Shown: in pieces, positions 27,529 through 36,495 of the stretch
How the letters are laid out: the number at the start of each line of letters is the position of its first letter
Numbering within the stretch: the stretch's first letter is position 1
NCBI GenBank assembly: GCA_937898685.1
Contig: CALEJT010000078.1
Coordinates: 1-64,000, forward strand
Length of the DNA stretch: 64,000 bases
DNA from: an uncultured Gammaproteobacteria bacterium
GTDB taxonomy: Bacteria > Pseudomonadota > Gammaproteobacteria > Pseudomonadales > Pseudohongiellaceae
Direction: 5' to 3'
Made by a program: the position numbers and the translations under genes
Notes under the pieces: model-generated
Seen by the model: only the letters and a program-made list of their open reading frames with translations
What the model was told of the DNA's origin: nothing
Database searches by the model: none

Positions 27529-29403
27529 TCAGGCCGTCTTGGCTTGCGCAGGCAAGCGCATGCCGATGGAAATCGATTTCACGTTCTTGCCGCCGTAGAC
27601 GAAGTTCATCATCGCGCGCGAGAAATTGATGGCGGTGATCATCGAGGTCACGATGCCGATGGCGGTGGTCACGGCGAAGCCCTTCACCGGACCCGTGCCG
27701 ATCGAATAGAGAATGATCGCCACGATCAGGGTCGTCAGGTTCGAGTCCAAGATGGTGACGAAGGCGCGGTCGTAACCGAGGTCGATGGCACGCGCCACGC
27801 TCGCACCGCGGTTGAGCTCTTCACGGATACGCGCATAGATCAGTACGTTGGCGTCCACCGCCATACCGAGCGTCAACACGATGCCGGCGATGCCCGGCAG
27901 CGTCAGCGTGGCGCCGAGGATCGACATCACGGCCACCAGCATCAGCAGGTTAATGAAGAGCGCGACGTTGGCGATGATGCCGCACACGCGATACATCAGG
28001 ATCATGAACACCACGATCAGGGCAAAGCCCACCAGCACCGAGGTCAGACCGTTGTCGATGTTTTCCTGACCGAGGCTCGGGCCCACCGTGCTCTCTTCCA
28101 CGAAGTGCATCGGAGCAGCGAGCGCACCGGAACGAATCAAGAGCGCAAGGTCGCTGGCTTCCTTCGACTCGAGACCGGTGATGCGGAACTGGCGACCCAG
28201 TGCCGCCTGGATGGTGGCAACGCTGATCAAACGCTCTTCAACGTAGGGTTGAGAGACGGTGACCAGCTCCCCATCCGGGCCTCGCGTGGTCTCGTTACGC
28301 GTCTTGGTTTCCTTGAGCAGGATGGCCATCTGGTTGCCGATGTTGGTACGCGTGACTTCGTTGATGCGACGCGCGCCCACGGCATCGAGCGTGATGTTCA
28401 CCTGCGGCAAGGTGGTTTCGGGGTCGATCGAGGTCTGGGCGTTGGTGACGTTCTCACCACCGACGATGATGTTGGAATCGAGACGATAGGGAATGCCGTT
28501 GTAGTCGTACTGCAGCGTGTCGGCAGGTGCTGCGCTCGGGCTGGCCACCAGGTGGAACTGCAAGGTGGCGACGGCAGCGATGAGGTCCTTCGCACGCGTG
28601 GTGTCCTGGATGCCTGGCAGCTCGATGACGATGCGGTTCGGGCCGGACTGCTGGATCTTCGGTTCCTTCACGCCGAGTTCGTTGACGCGCGAACGCAGCG
28701 TGGTGAGGTTCTGCTGCACGGCATAGGTCTGCAGCTCCTGCATGGCGAGCTCGCTCATGCTGAAGTAGAGCATGTAGTCCTGCCCCACCTGCTCGGTGCG
28801 CACCACGAGTTCCGGAAATTCCTGACGCAGCCGCGAGCTTGCGGCGCTGCGGGTGTCGGCATCGGCGAAGCGCAGTGCGATGCGATTCTGACTGTCGACG
28901 TTGAGCGGCGGACGATAGCGGATGCGCTCCTCACGCATCAGTGCGCGCATGGCAGCAGCGGTGTCGTTGAGTTGTTTGGCAACCGCCTGCTCCATGTCCA
29001 CCTCCATCAGGAAGTGCACACCGCCCTGCAGGTCGAGGCCATAGGACATCGGCTCTGCACCCAGTGCGGAAAGCCACGCCGGCGTGTTCGCCGCAAGGTT
29101 GAGCGCAACGACGTAATCCTGCGACAGCGCCAGGTTCACGAGCGCCTGCGCATGGATCTGTTCGTTCTGATCGCGCAGACGGATCAGGGCCACACCGTTT
29201 TCGATGTGGGCATCGAACCATTCGATGCCTTCGGCATCGAGCGCCTTGGTGGCGGCATCGAGCGCGGCCTGGTCCACGGCACCGCTGTCGTGCGAGATCT
29301 GGATGGCGGGGTCGGCTGGATAGAAGTTGGGAGCTGCATAGATGAACGACAACAGAATCGTTCCAATCAGCAGAATTCCTTTCCAGAGCGGGGTCTTGTT
29401 CAT
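27529..29403 (-). CDS. secD: Sec translocon accessory protein SecD
   Basis: 624 residues. First membrane helix at about 8-26 (WKGILLIGTILLSFIYAAP), a large periplasmic P1 domain, the conserved GLDLQGGVHFLMEVD, and five C-terminal helices with TLPGIAGIVLTLGMAVDANV and RIREELNRG. Forms the SecDF complex with the product of the next gene, 39 bp downstream. Confidence 0.97.
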   Translation of the reverse strand: MNKTPLWKGILLIGTILLSFIYAAPNFYPADPAIQISHDSGAVDQAALDAATKALDAEGIEWFDAHIENGVALIRLRDQNEQIHAQALVNLALSQDYVVALNLAANTPAWLSALGAEPMSYGLDLQGGVHFLMEVDMEQAVAKQLNDTAAAMRALMREERIRYRPPLNVDSQNRIALRFADADTRSAASSRLRQEFPELVVRTEQVGQDYMLYFSMSELAMQELQTYAVQQNLTTLRSRVNELGVKEPKIQQSGPNRIVIELPGIQDTTRAKDLIAAVATLQFHLVASPSAAPADTLQYDYNGIPYRLDSNIIVGGENVTNAQTSIDPETTLPQVNITLDAVGARRINEVTRTNIGNQMAILLKETKTRNETTRGPDGELVTVSQPYVEERLISVATIQAALGRQFRITGLESKEASDLALLIRSGALAAPMHFVEESTVGPSLGQENIDNGLTSVLVGFALIVVFMILMYRVCGIIANVALFINLLMLVAVMSILGATLTLPGIAGIVLTLGMAVDANVLIYARIREELNRGASVARAIDLGYDRAFVTILDSNLTTLIVAIILYSIGTGPVKGFAVTTAIGIVTSMITAINFSRAMMNFVYGGKNVKSISIGMRLPAQAKTA

Positions 29404-29464
29404 GCGCTTGGTGTTCCGTTACGGCCCCTCCCGATGAGGGGCCGGGTCAAGAAGACGAGTGCGA

Positions 29465-29797
29465 TCAGATGCTCTTGATCGTACCTTTCGGCAGCACTGC
29501 GGCCACCGAGCTTTTCTGCAGTTTCAGTTCTACGTTGTCCGCCACCTGCAGTGCCACGTAGTGCTCGTCGATGCGATTGACACGCCCGAGGATGCCGCCG
29601 GTGGTCATCACTTCATCCCCGTTCTTCAGATTGTCGAGCAGGTTGCGATGCTCTTTCGCACGCTTGGCCTGGGGACGCCAGATCAGGAAGTAGAAGATCA
29701 GGACGAAGCCGCCGAGGAACAGGAAGTTGTAGATCGGATTCGGCGCCTCAGCTGCACCAGCGGCCTGTGCGTAAGCGGAATTGATGAAGAAATTCAT
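29465..29797 (-). CDS. yajC: Sec translocon accessory protein YajC
   Basis: 110 residues from the ATG at 29797. A single membrane helix at about 22-42 (IYNFLFLGGFVLIFYFLIW) is followed by RPQAKRAKEHRNLLDNLKNGDEV split by GGILGRV, all typical of YajC. Part of the SecDF-YajC complex; lies between tgt and secD. Confidence 0.95.
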   Translation of the reverse strand: MNFFINSAYAQAAGAAEAPNPIYNFLFLGGFVLIFYFLIWRPQAKRAKEHRNLLDNLKNGDEVMTTGGILGRVNRIDEHYVALQVADNVELKLQKSSVAAVLPKGTIKSI

Positions 29798-29870
29798 GAA
29801 TGCTTCCTTATGAACGATTGGGTGAAACCCGGATTCGGTGCCGGTCCCGGGGACTGGAGCGCAGAACGGC

Positions 29871-30980
29871 TCACTCGAGGGCCAGTTCCGCCTGTTCGGC
29901 GGCGAACTTGCTGGCAAAGGCCGGCAATTTACCCTCTTCTATGGCACCACGCAAACCTGCCATCAGCGTCTGATAGTAGTGCACGTTATGAATGGTATTG
30001 AGCTGCGCGCCGAGCATTTCCTTGCAGCGATCGAGGTGCTGCAGGTAGGACCGGGAAAAATTGCGGCAAGTATAGCAAGTGCAGTTCTCGTCGATCGGAC
30101 GCAGGTCATCGCGGTAGCGACTGTTGCGCAGCTTGAGCAAACCCTTGGAGGTGAAGAGGTAGCCATTACGTGCGTTACGGGTCGGCATGACGCAGTCGAA
30201 CATGTCGATGCCGCGCATCACTCCATCCACCAGATCGTGCGGCGTGCCCACCCCCATCACGTAGCGCGGCTTGTCCGCCGGCAACTGATTGGCGATGCGG
30301 TCGAGGATCATGTGCATCTCTTCCTTCGGCTCGCCCACGGACAGACCGCCGAGCGCATAGCCGTCGAAGCCGATGTCGAGCAGTTGCTGCAGCGATTCCT
30401 CACGGAGCTCCGGATACATGCCACCCTGCACGATGCCGAACAGGGCATTGGGATTGTCGGCAAACGCCGTTTTGCAGCGACGCGCCCAGCGCATCGACAG
30501 CTCCATCGACTTGCGTGCCTGCTCCGGCGTGGCCGGATAGGGCGTGCACTCGTCGAAGGCCATGACGATGTCGGAGTTGAGGTCGCGCTGCACCTGCATC
30601 GAGGTTTCCGGACTCAGGAAGACCTTCGAGCCGTCCACCGGTGAACGGAAGGTCACGCCCTCCTCGGTGATCTTGCGCATCTCACCCAGGCTGAACACCT
30701 GGAAGCCGCCCGAGTCGGTGAGGATGGGGCCGCCCCAGCCCATGAAGCCGTGCAGCCCCTTGTGCAGGCGGATGACGTCCATGCCCGGGCGCAACATCAG
30801 ATGGAAGGTGTTGCCGAGCAGGATCTGCGCCCCGCTCTCCTTCACCTGAGTCGGCAAGAGCCCCTTGACGGTGCCGTAGGTGCCCACGGGCATGAAGGCC
30901 GGCGTCTCGACGACGCCACGCTCGAAAATGATGCGGCCGCGGCGCGCCAGACCGTCGGTCTTGAGGAGTTCGAATTGCAT
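29871..30980 (-). CDS. tgt: tRNA-guanine transglycosylase
   Basis: Exchanges guanine-34 of GUN-anticodon tRNAs for preQ1 on the way to queuosine. 369 residues. The catalytic Asp89 is in LTDSGGFQVFSL and the nucleophile is in RGIDMFDCVMPTRNAR. Zinc ligands lie in CTCYTC and the following His/Cys (SYLQHLDRC). The next pathway gene, queA, normally lies directly upstream of tgt but here is about 3.3 kb away. Confidence 0.97.
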   Translation of the reverse strand: MQFELLKTDGLARRGRIIFERGVVETPAFMPVGTYGTVKGLLPTQVKESGAQILLGNTFHLMLRPGMDVIRLHKGLHGFMGWGGPILTDSGGFQVFSLGEMRKITEEGVTFRSPVDGSKVFLSPETSMQVQRDLNSDIVMAFDECTPYPATPEQARKSMELSMRWARRCKTAFADNPNALFGIVQGGMYPELREESLQQLLDIGFDGYALGGLSVGEPKEEMHMILDRIANQLPADKPRYVMGVGTPHDLVDGVMRGIDMFDCVMPTRNARNGYLFTSKGLLKLRNSRYRDDLRPIDENCTCYTCRNFSRSYLQHLDRCKEMLGAQLNTIHNVHYYQTLMAGLRGAIEEGKLPAFASKFAAEQAELALE

Positions 30981-31012
30981 GGATCCTCGGCTCTACAGAT
31001 CGCAGAAATGCA

Positions 31013-31034
31013 CAGGGGCGGTTGCCCGCCCCTG
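31013..31034. terminator. Stem-loop at the end of mdh
   Basis: CAGGGGCGG and CCGCCCCTG form a 9 bp perfect stem with a 4 base loop, 22 bp past the mdh stop codon. On the minus strand it is followed only by TGCATTTCTG, so it is a weak intrinsic terminator at best; tgt could still receive readthrough. Confidence 0.45.
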
Positions 31035-31055
31035 CTTGGAACGACGGGAACAGCC

Positions 31056-32033
31056 TTACGGCAGCAGGTGGTTGACCGCTGCACGCTCCTCGGCGAGTTC
31101 CTGCTCGGTCTTCTTCATCAGGTCGCGGCTGAAGTCGTTGATCGGCAGATCCTGCACGATGGTGTACTGACCGTTGGCGCAGGTCACCGGGAAGGAATAG
31201 ACCAGACCTTCGGAAATGCCGTAGCTGCCATCGCTCGGGATGGCCATGCTGACGATCTTGCCGCTGGTGCCCAGCACCCAGTCACGCATGTGTTCGATGG
31301 CGGCGTTGGCGGCGGAAGCGGCGCTCGACAGACCACGGGCCTTGATGATGGCGGCGCCGCGCTGCTGCACGGTCGGGATGAAGTCATTCACGACCCAATC
31401 CTGGTCGACCAGCGAGGTGGCGTCTTTGCCGTCCACTTTGCAGTGGTGGATGTCGGGATACTGGGTGGAGCTGTGGTTGCCCCAGATGATCATGCCTTCG
31501 ACGTCGGTGGTGTGCTTGCCGGTCTTGGCGGCGAGCTGGGCCACGGCACGGTTGTGGTCGAGGCGGGTCATGGCGGTGAACTGGCCGGGGTTGAGGTCCG
31601 GCGCGTTGCGATAGGCGATCAGGGCGTTGGTGTTGGCCGGGTTGCCCACCACGATCACTTTCACGTCGCGGCTGGCGTGGTCGTTGATGGCCTTACCCTG
31701 TACCGAGAAGATCTGGGCGTTGGCTTCGAGCAGGTCTTTGCGTTCCATACCCGGGCCACGCGGACGGGCGCCCACCAGCAAGCAGTAATCGGCATCCTTG
31801 AAGGCCACTTCCGGCTTGTCGGTCTGCACGATGCCGTGCACGAGCGGGAAGGCGCAGTCTTCGAGCTCCATGGCCACGCCCTTGAGGGCTTCGAGGGCCG
31901 GGGTGATTTCCAGCAGCTGCAGGATGACCGGCTGGTCCTTGCCGAGCATGTCACCGGCGGCAATGCGGAACAACAACGAATAGCTGATCTGACCGGCAGC
32001 GCCGGTAACGGTGACCCTGACTGGTGCTTTCAT
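31056..32033 (-). CDS. mdh: Malate dehydrogenase (NAD, LDH-like type)
   Basis: TCA-cycle enzyme interconverting malate and oxaloacetate. 325 residues of the dimeric type related to cytosolic MDH. NAD-binding GAAGQISYSLLFRIAAG at 11-27, substrate-binding GARPRGPGMERKDLL, catalytic Asp159 in TRLDHNRA and His187 in IWGNHSSTQYPD. Divergent from pyk over about 200 bp. Confidence 0.96.
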   Translation of the reverse strand: MKAPVRVTVTGAAGQISYSLLFRIAAGDMLGKDQPVILQLLEITPALEALKGVAMELEDCAFPLVHGIVQTDKPEVAFKDADYCLLVGARPRGPGMERKDLLEANAQIFSVQGKAINDHASRDVKVIVVGNPANTNALIAYRNAPDLNPGQFTAMTRLDHNRAVAQLAAKTGKHTTDVEGMIIWGNHSSTQYPDIHHCKVDGKDATSLVDQDWVVNDFIPTVQQRGAAIIKARGLSSAASAANAAIEHMRDWVLGTSGKIVSMAIPSDGSYGISEGLVYSFPVTCANGQYTIVQDLPINDFSRDLMKKTEQELAEERAAVNHLLP

Positions 32034-32241
32034 GTGGAGCTTCCTTATGGATGGTGGTTGAAGGCGAAAGTCGGCAATGGAGCCCGAATGGCGCGCGATT
32101 ATAGAACCGTTCGCGAAGGCACCGCAAAAAGCCTCGCGCGGGCTTGCGAACGACTATCAACCCAAGCCACGTGTCCGCCGATAGTGAATTTGTTATTCTT
32201 CGGGAGCTTTTTGCCCGCCATCCCCAACTACAGGACCACCG

Positions 32242-33666
32242 ATGCGCCCTGCTTTTCGTAAAACCAAAATTATTTGCACGATCGGCCCCGCCACCAGCTC
32301 CTACGAAATGCTGGCTCAGTTGCACGAAGCTGGCATGGACATCATCCGCCTCAACATGTCGCACGCCACCCACAAATGGGCGCAGCGCATGATCGAGCAC
32401 GTGGTGGAGCTCAACAAACACACCGCCTTCCCCGTGGGCATCCTGCTGGACACCCAGGGACCCGAGATCCGCACCGGCGTACGCGAAAGCGATCTCGATC
32501 TGAAAGTGGGCGACATCATCTCCATCACGGTGCGCGACGACGTCGACGTCGAGGAATCCTCGATCCGCATCAACTATGAAGAACTCATCGACACCGTGAA
32601 CGTGGGCGACAAGATCACGGTGGACAACGGCCTGATCAACCTCGAGGTCCTCGAAAAAGACAACAACCGCATGCGCTGCAAGGTGCTCGACGGTGGCAAG
32701 CTCGGCAGCAAGAAACACGTGAATCTGCCCGGCATCCGCGTGAACCTGCCCGCCATCACGCAGAAGGACCGCGAAGACATCCTGTTCGGCCTCGACCAGG
32801 AACTCGACTACATCGCCCTCTCCTTCGTGCGCGAAGCCGCCGACGTATTGGAGCTGCGCAAGCTGATCGAGGAATACAAACCCGAGAAGGCCAACACCAT
32901 CAAGATCATCGCCAAGATCGAAGACCAGCAGGGTCTGCGCAACGTGGAAGAGATCGTGCAGGTGGCCGATGGCATCATGGTCGCGCGCGGCGACCTCGGT
33001 GTGGAAATCGATCTCGCCGAACTGCCCAATGCTCAGCGCCGCATCGTGCGTCTGTGTGCCGAATACGGTAAGCGCGTGATCGTGGCGACGCACTTGCTCG
33101 AGTCGATGATCGAAAACCCCATCCCGACCCGCGCCGAAGTGACGGACGTGGCCAACGCCGTGTACGAAGAAGCCGATGCCATCATGCTCTCCGGTGAAAC
33201 CACCGTGGGCAAACATCCGCTGCGCTGTGTGCGCTACATGGATTCGATCGCACGCGCGACCGAACCGAACCCGGGTCTGGACTTCACCAGGAATCTGCGC
33301 AAGAACAGCGACAAGGAACATCTCGCCGCCACCGCGGTGGAACTCGCCGAATCGCTCGAAGCCAAGGGCATCGTCGTGGTGACGCGGCACGGCATCATGG
33401 CGAACTACGTCACCAACTGCCATCCGCAGCGCTCGCCGATCTTCGCCTTCACCAACATCGGGGTGACGCGTCGCATCATGACGCTCAACCGCTACCTCTA
33501 TCCCTTCAAGATCGAGTTCAGCAACGATCCGGAAGAAACGCTGTCGCGCGCCTTCGCCGAATTGAAGAGCAAGGCCGGCTTCGAGACGGGCGACAAGGTG
33601 GTGGTGATTTCCGATTTGCTGCTCGATCAGGACAGCGTCGGCATCCAGATCCGTGCGCTGCCGTAA
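32242..33666 (+). CDS. pyk: Pyruvate kinase
   Basis: Last step of glycolysis, phosphoenolpyruvate plus ADP to pyruvate plus ATP. 474 residues. The N-terminal barrel begins RKTKIICTIGPATSS, with RLNMSHA, catalytic Lys225 and Glu227 in IIAKIEDQQGLRN and the signature MVARGDLGVEI at 246-256. The C-terminal allosteric domain ends at residue 474. It also contains LDTQGPEIRTG. Likely shares a transcript with the small membrane protein gene that follows 45 bp later. Confidence 0.97.
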   Translation: MRPAFRKTKIICTIGPATSSYEMLAQLHEAGMDIIRLNMSHATHKWAQRMIEHVVELNKHTAFPVGILLDTQGPEIRTGVRESDLDLKVGDIISITVRDDVDVEESSIRINYEELIDTVNVGDKITVDNGLINLEVLEKDNNRMRCKVLDGGKLGSKKHVNLPGIRVNLPAITQKDREDILFGLDQELDYIALSFVREAADVLELRKLIEEYKPEKANTIKIIAKIEDQQGLRNVEEIVQVADGIMVARGDLGVEIDLAELPNAQRRIVRLCAEYGKRVIVATHLLESMIENPIPTRAEVTDVANAVYEEADAIMLSGETTVGKHPLRCVRYMDSIARATEPNPGLDFTRNLRKNSDKEHLAATAVELAESLEAKGIVVVTRHGIMANYVTNCHPQRSPIFAFTNIGVTRRIMTLNRYLYPFKIEFSNDPEETLSRAFAELKSKAGFETGDKVVVISDLLLDQDSVGIQIRALP

Positions 33667-33711
33667 GACGACCTCGAGCAGTAGTCGTCACCCAAGAAAG
33701 GAGCGTTTGCC

Positions 33712-34017
33712 ATGAAAGGTTTGATCTACGCGATCGTCGTCGTTGCCGTGTTGGCGTTGCTCGTCGTGACCAATCCCACGAGCGAGGATTACGAGTCCTA
33801 TCTGAAGGCGGAGTTCATCAAGGAGTCGAATGCCGAAAGCGAAGTGTCGCAGGCTCTCGCCGCGACCTTCGGCGCCGTTGCCAGCAACCTGCTCAGCAGC
33901 GTCACCGTGCGCAACGACTACATCCTCTTCAGCACCTACTCCGCCGGCTCCGGTGATACCGAGCGTTTGACGCTGGGTTTGCTGGGGAATTTCTTTGTCT
34001 TGAAGGATGGGGAGTAG
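33712..34017 (+). CDS. Small membrane-anchored protein, DUF4359-like
   Basis: 101 residues behind a strong AGAAAGGAG site. One N-terminal hydrophobic segment (about 3-20) followed by TNPTSEDYESYL, then a soluble domain with an Asn-Asp-Tyr motif (VRNDYILFSTYS) and a C-terminal GLLGNFFVL strand. The layout hydrophobic anchor, then NPS/T-x-x-x-Y, then F-S-x-Y resembles the DUF4359 family, whose role is unknown. Probably periplasmic and anchored in the inner membrane. Confidence 0.65.
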   Translation: MKGLIYAIVVVAVLALLVVTNPTSEDYESYLKAEFIKESNAESEVSQALAATFGAVASNLLSSVTVRNDYILFSTYSAGSGDTERLTLGLLGNFFVLKDGE

Positions 34018-34297
34018 TCGCAGCTCCATCGGAGCTGCTGCCGAAGTCACCCCCTGACGGCTGCCGGAACACCGTGAATACATTCCCGCGGGCTCGCTCG
34101 CAGACTTCCATGTCTGCGAGCGCCCCGCCATCCATCAGGCAGCGGCGACTTGCTCGATCGTAGGTTGCGCCGAGTTGGAGACGAAGCCCACAGGCGATCT
34201 CCAAGGTTTCATGCAGATTCGAGCTTCCCAATGTTGGGGTTCACCGCATGTGCGCTTCACCCCACCTCCATGCCCCCGCGCCGACGGAGAAAGGAAC
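34018..34297. other. 280 bp gap between convergent genes with stacked hairpins
   Basis: No gene. Three inverted repeats follow each other: GCAGCTCC/GGAGCTGC right after the upstream stop codon (about 34019-34037), CGCTCGCAGAC/GTCTGCGAGCG (34095-34122, 11 bp perfect), and a palindromic repeat copy at 34233. None has a T run, but together they separate pyk and queA transcripts. Confidence 0.6.
34233..34265. repeat. Dispersed palindrome, copy 5 (diverged)
   Basis: TGGGGT and ACCCCA arms enclose GCATGTGC; the left flank CCAATGTTGGGGTTCACC matches the other copies (ATGTTGGGCTT, ATGTCGGGCTTCACC). Again placed between convergent genes. Confidence 0.45.
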
Positions 34298-35326
34298 CTA
34301 CGCGATAAACATGGCATCGCCGTAGCTGAAGAAGCGATAACGCTCCTGTACGGCTTGTCGATAGGCAGAGAGAATGTGCTCGCGTGAGCTGAAGGCACTG
34401 ACGAGCATCAACAGCGTCGACTGCGGCAGGTGGAAGTTGGTGAGGAGCGCATCGACGGTGCGGAAGCGATAGCCGGGATAGATGAAGATGCGCGTATCAC
34501 CGCGGAAAGGTACGAGCTCGCCATCCTGACTGGCGGTTTCGAGACAACGCACGGTCGTCGTGCCGATCGCCACCACGCGACCACCGCGCGCGCGACAAGC
34601 CCGCACCGCTTCACACACTTCCTCCGACACTTCGAGATACTCCGCATGCATGCGGTGCTGCGTGATGTTCTCCGTGCGCACCGGTTGGAAGGTGCCGGCA
34701 CCGACGTGCAAGGTCACCTGCGCCATCGCGATGCCCTTCTCGCGCAGCGCCGCCAACATCTCTTCACTGAAATGCAGTCCCGCGGTAGGGGCGGCAACGG
34801 CACCCTGCACGCGGGCATAGACCGTCTGATAGCGCTCGCGGTCGCTCTCTTCATCGGCTCGACGGATGTAGGGAGGCAGCGGCATGTGGCCGGCTCTGTC
34901 GAGGAAGTTCATCAGATCGAGAGCGGGATCGAAGCGCACACGATAGAAACCATCCTCGCGTCCGATCACCAGCGCCACCGCTGCCACTCCCTCGTGTTCG
35001 AACACGAGTTCAGCATCTGCGGGCAGCGGATGGTTGGAACGTATCTGTGCCACCACTTCGTTGTCGGGCAGCACACGTTCGACCAGAAGCTCGATCTTGC
35101 CGCCGCTGCGCTTGCGGCCATAGAGACGCGCCGGAATCACGCGCGTGTTGTTGAAGACCAGCAGATCTTCAGGCCTCAACAAGGAAGGAAAATCGGCAAA
35201 GCGCAGATGACGCACGGCGCCATCATGACGACCCAACTGCAGCAAGCGGCTGTCGCCACGTTGCGCTGGTGGATAGTGCGCGATCAGTTCTTCCGGGAGC
35301 TCGAAATCGAAGTCGCTGAGTTGCAT
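34298..35326 (-). CDS. queA: S-adenosylmethionine:tRNA ribosyltransferase-isomerase
   Basis: Adds the epoxyqueuosine ring to preQ1-modified tRNA, the step after Tgt. 342 residues. It begins MQLSDFDFELPEELIAHYPP, with VFNNTRVIPARLYGRK, the GAVAAPTAGLHFSEEML signature and HVGAGTFQPVR. Separated from tgt by mdh, pyk and the small DUF4359-like gene, instead of being its neighbour. Confidence 0.97.
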   Translation of the reverse strand: MQLSDFDFELPEELIAHYPPAQRGDSRLLQLGRHDGAVRHLRFADFPSLLRPEDLLVFNNTRVIPARLYGRKRSGGKIELLVERVLPDNEVVAQIRSNHPLPADAELVFEHEGVAAVALVIGREDGFYRVRFDPALDLMNFLDRAGHMPLPPYIRRADEESDRERYQTVYARVQGAVAAPTAGLHFSEEMLAALREKGIAMAQVTLHVGAGTFQPVRTENITQHRMHAEYLEVSEEVCEAVRACRARGGRVVAIGTTTVRCLETASQDGELVPFRGDTRIFIYPGYRFRTVDALLTNFHLPQSTLLMLVSAFSSREHILSAYRQAVQERYRFFSYGDAMFIA

Positions 35327-35401
35327 GGGGGCGCCCCGAAAAAAAAGCGCAAGGGTACTTAAAAACTGTGGGAAGGCATAGGCAGTGCCAAAAGCCTTCG
35401 T

Positions 35402-35407
35402 TATAAT
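35402..35407 (+). promoter_or_regulatory. -10 element of the tRNA-Leu promoter
   Basis: A perfect TATAAT 22 bp before the tRNA, followed by CGCGGCCG, a GC-rich discriminator typical of growth-rate-controlled stable RNA genes. No clear -35 at the expected spacing. Confidence 0.55.
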
Positions 35408-35429
35408 CGCGGCCGTTTTTCCCGCCCCT

Positions 35430-35515
35430 GCCGGAGTGGTGAAATGGTAGACACGACGGACTCAAAATCCGTTGCTAGCGATAGCGTGCCGGTTCAAGTC
35501 CGGCCTCCGGTACCA
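35430..35515 (+). tRNA. tRNA-Leu (CAA anticodon)
   Basis: 86 nt including an encoded CCA. The acceptor stem is GCCGGAG with CTCCGGT (one G-U pair), discriminator A. The anticodon arm ACGGA-CTCAAAA-TCCGT gives anticodon CAA at 35463-35465, reading UUG. The long variable arm (TGCTAGCGATAGCGT) and the T arm GCCGGTTCAAGTCCGGC are those of a class II leucine tRNA. Confidence 0.97.
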
Positions 35516-35590
35516 ACTCCCTGTTCCTGACTCGATTTCCCTATCCGTAGCGAGTGTTGCGCGCTGCGTATGTTTGCGCGCGGCTGGATG

Positions 35591-35620
35591 GCTGCGGGGA
35601 AGTCGATGCTTCCCCGCAGC
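35591..35620. terminator. Strong stem-loop after the lectin-like gene
   Basis: GCTGCGGGGAAG and CTTCCCCGCAGC pair perfectly (12 bp) around a 6 base loop, 14 bp beyond the stop codon of the minus-strand gene at 35634. No T run on either strand, so it may end or protect a transcript rather than act as a classic intrinsic terminator. Confidence 0.5.
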
Positions 35621-35633
35621 GTTGCAGTCTTGC

Positions 35634-36302
35634 TTAGTCAGCTGCGAAGCAGTAGAGCAAGCCAGCGCCACCGACGCTGATCAGCGCTTCCTGCGTGCAG
35701 CCCGGCGTGCCGTGCGAGGAGTTCCAGGGCGAACCCGGAACGGCGAAGGAGTAACGGTCGGCGTGACCCACCCAAGCGCTGCCTTCGGTGCTGCTCGTCC
35801 AGTTGTTGCAGGTGCGGTCTTCACCCGGCGGGAAGGCGGTGCCATCGAGACGGGTGCCGGTCAGCACGTCGTGTTCGGTGGTGTCGTAGGTGCCGTCGAT
35901 GCGCGACTCGAAATGGTTGCCGTGCTCGTCGAGGATGTGCTCGTAATTGAAGTTGGAGTTGTCGTAGAGCAGGCTCTCGATGTTGGTGGCCATGATCACG
36001 CCTTTGGCGTTGGCCCACGGACCTTGGCCGATGCGATCGATGGCGTTCACGGCGTTCGGGCCCTGCGTGCTGAGATAGGCGCGCCAGGTGCGATGACCGG
36101 CGCCAGCTTCGGTGGCGAGCGCCTGGCAGTGTGCATCGGCACCTTCGAGACCACCGAGATCACCACCCTTGCCGATGCCGCGGCTGGTGATGAAGAAACC
36201 CATTTCCATCGGCTCCTGCTCTGCAGCTGCCTGCACCCCTTCTGCCAGCGTCATGAGGCCGAGACCGGCCACGATCGCTGCAATCAGTTTGTTACTTTTC
36301 AT
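35634..36302 (-). CDS. Exported C-type-lectin-like (DUF1554-like) protein
   Basis: 222 residues from the ATG at 36302. Signal peptide of about 26 residues (MKSNKLIAAIVAGLGLMTLA then AEGVQAAAEQ). The mature domain has GADAHCQALATEAGAG, RTWRAYLSTQGPNAVNAIDRIG and GPWANAKGVIMATNIESLL, then CNNWTSSTEGSAWVGHADR and a final Cys near the end. This order (AD.HC...W.A.LS, then GPW.N, then C.NWTS) resembles the DUF1554/C-type lectin fold of secreted proteins in environmental bacteria. The assignment is by pattern only. Function unknown, possibly surface glycan binding. Confidence 0.65.
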   Translation of the reverse strand: MKSNKLIAAIVAGLGLMTLAEGVQAAAEQEPMEMGFFITSRGIGKGGDLGGLEGADAHCQALATEAGAGHRTWRAYLSTQGPNAVNAIDRIGQGPWANAKGVIMATNIESLLYDNSNFNYEHILDEHGNHFESRIDGTYDTTEHDVLTGTRLDGTAFPPGEDRTCNNWTSSTEGSAWVGHADRYSFAVPGSPWNSSHGTPGCTQEALISVGGAGLLYCFAAD

Positions 36303-36440
36303 ACTTCCCCCTTCTGCGTGGTTGAAAAACGACGCGATGGTTACGCAACTATGACAGATGTGCAATGCCTGGAAGCGACTTGCTCCGAAAAACGCAACAC
36401 TCATTCATCCACACGATGCAGGCACATAAATCAGTCGAAT

Positions 36441-36474
36441 AAAAAAGGCAGCTCCAATGAAGGAGCTGCCTTTT
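36441..36474 (-). terminator. Intrinsic terminator of the DUF6152-like gene
   Basis: On the minus strand AAGGCAGCTCC and GGAGCTGCCTT form a perfect stem followed by TTTT, about 20 bp past the stop codon at 36496. The plus strand also has TTTT after the stem, so it may work both ways. Confidence 0.85.
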
Positions 36475-36495
36475 GCGTTTCATCGCCGATCGAAC

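Noticed and set aside
35430..35515. tRNA-Leu as an integration site for a genomic island
   Set aside because: I see no integrase gene and no repeated tRNA 3' end in the downstream 10 kb.
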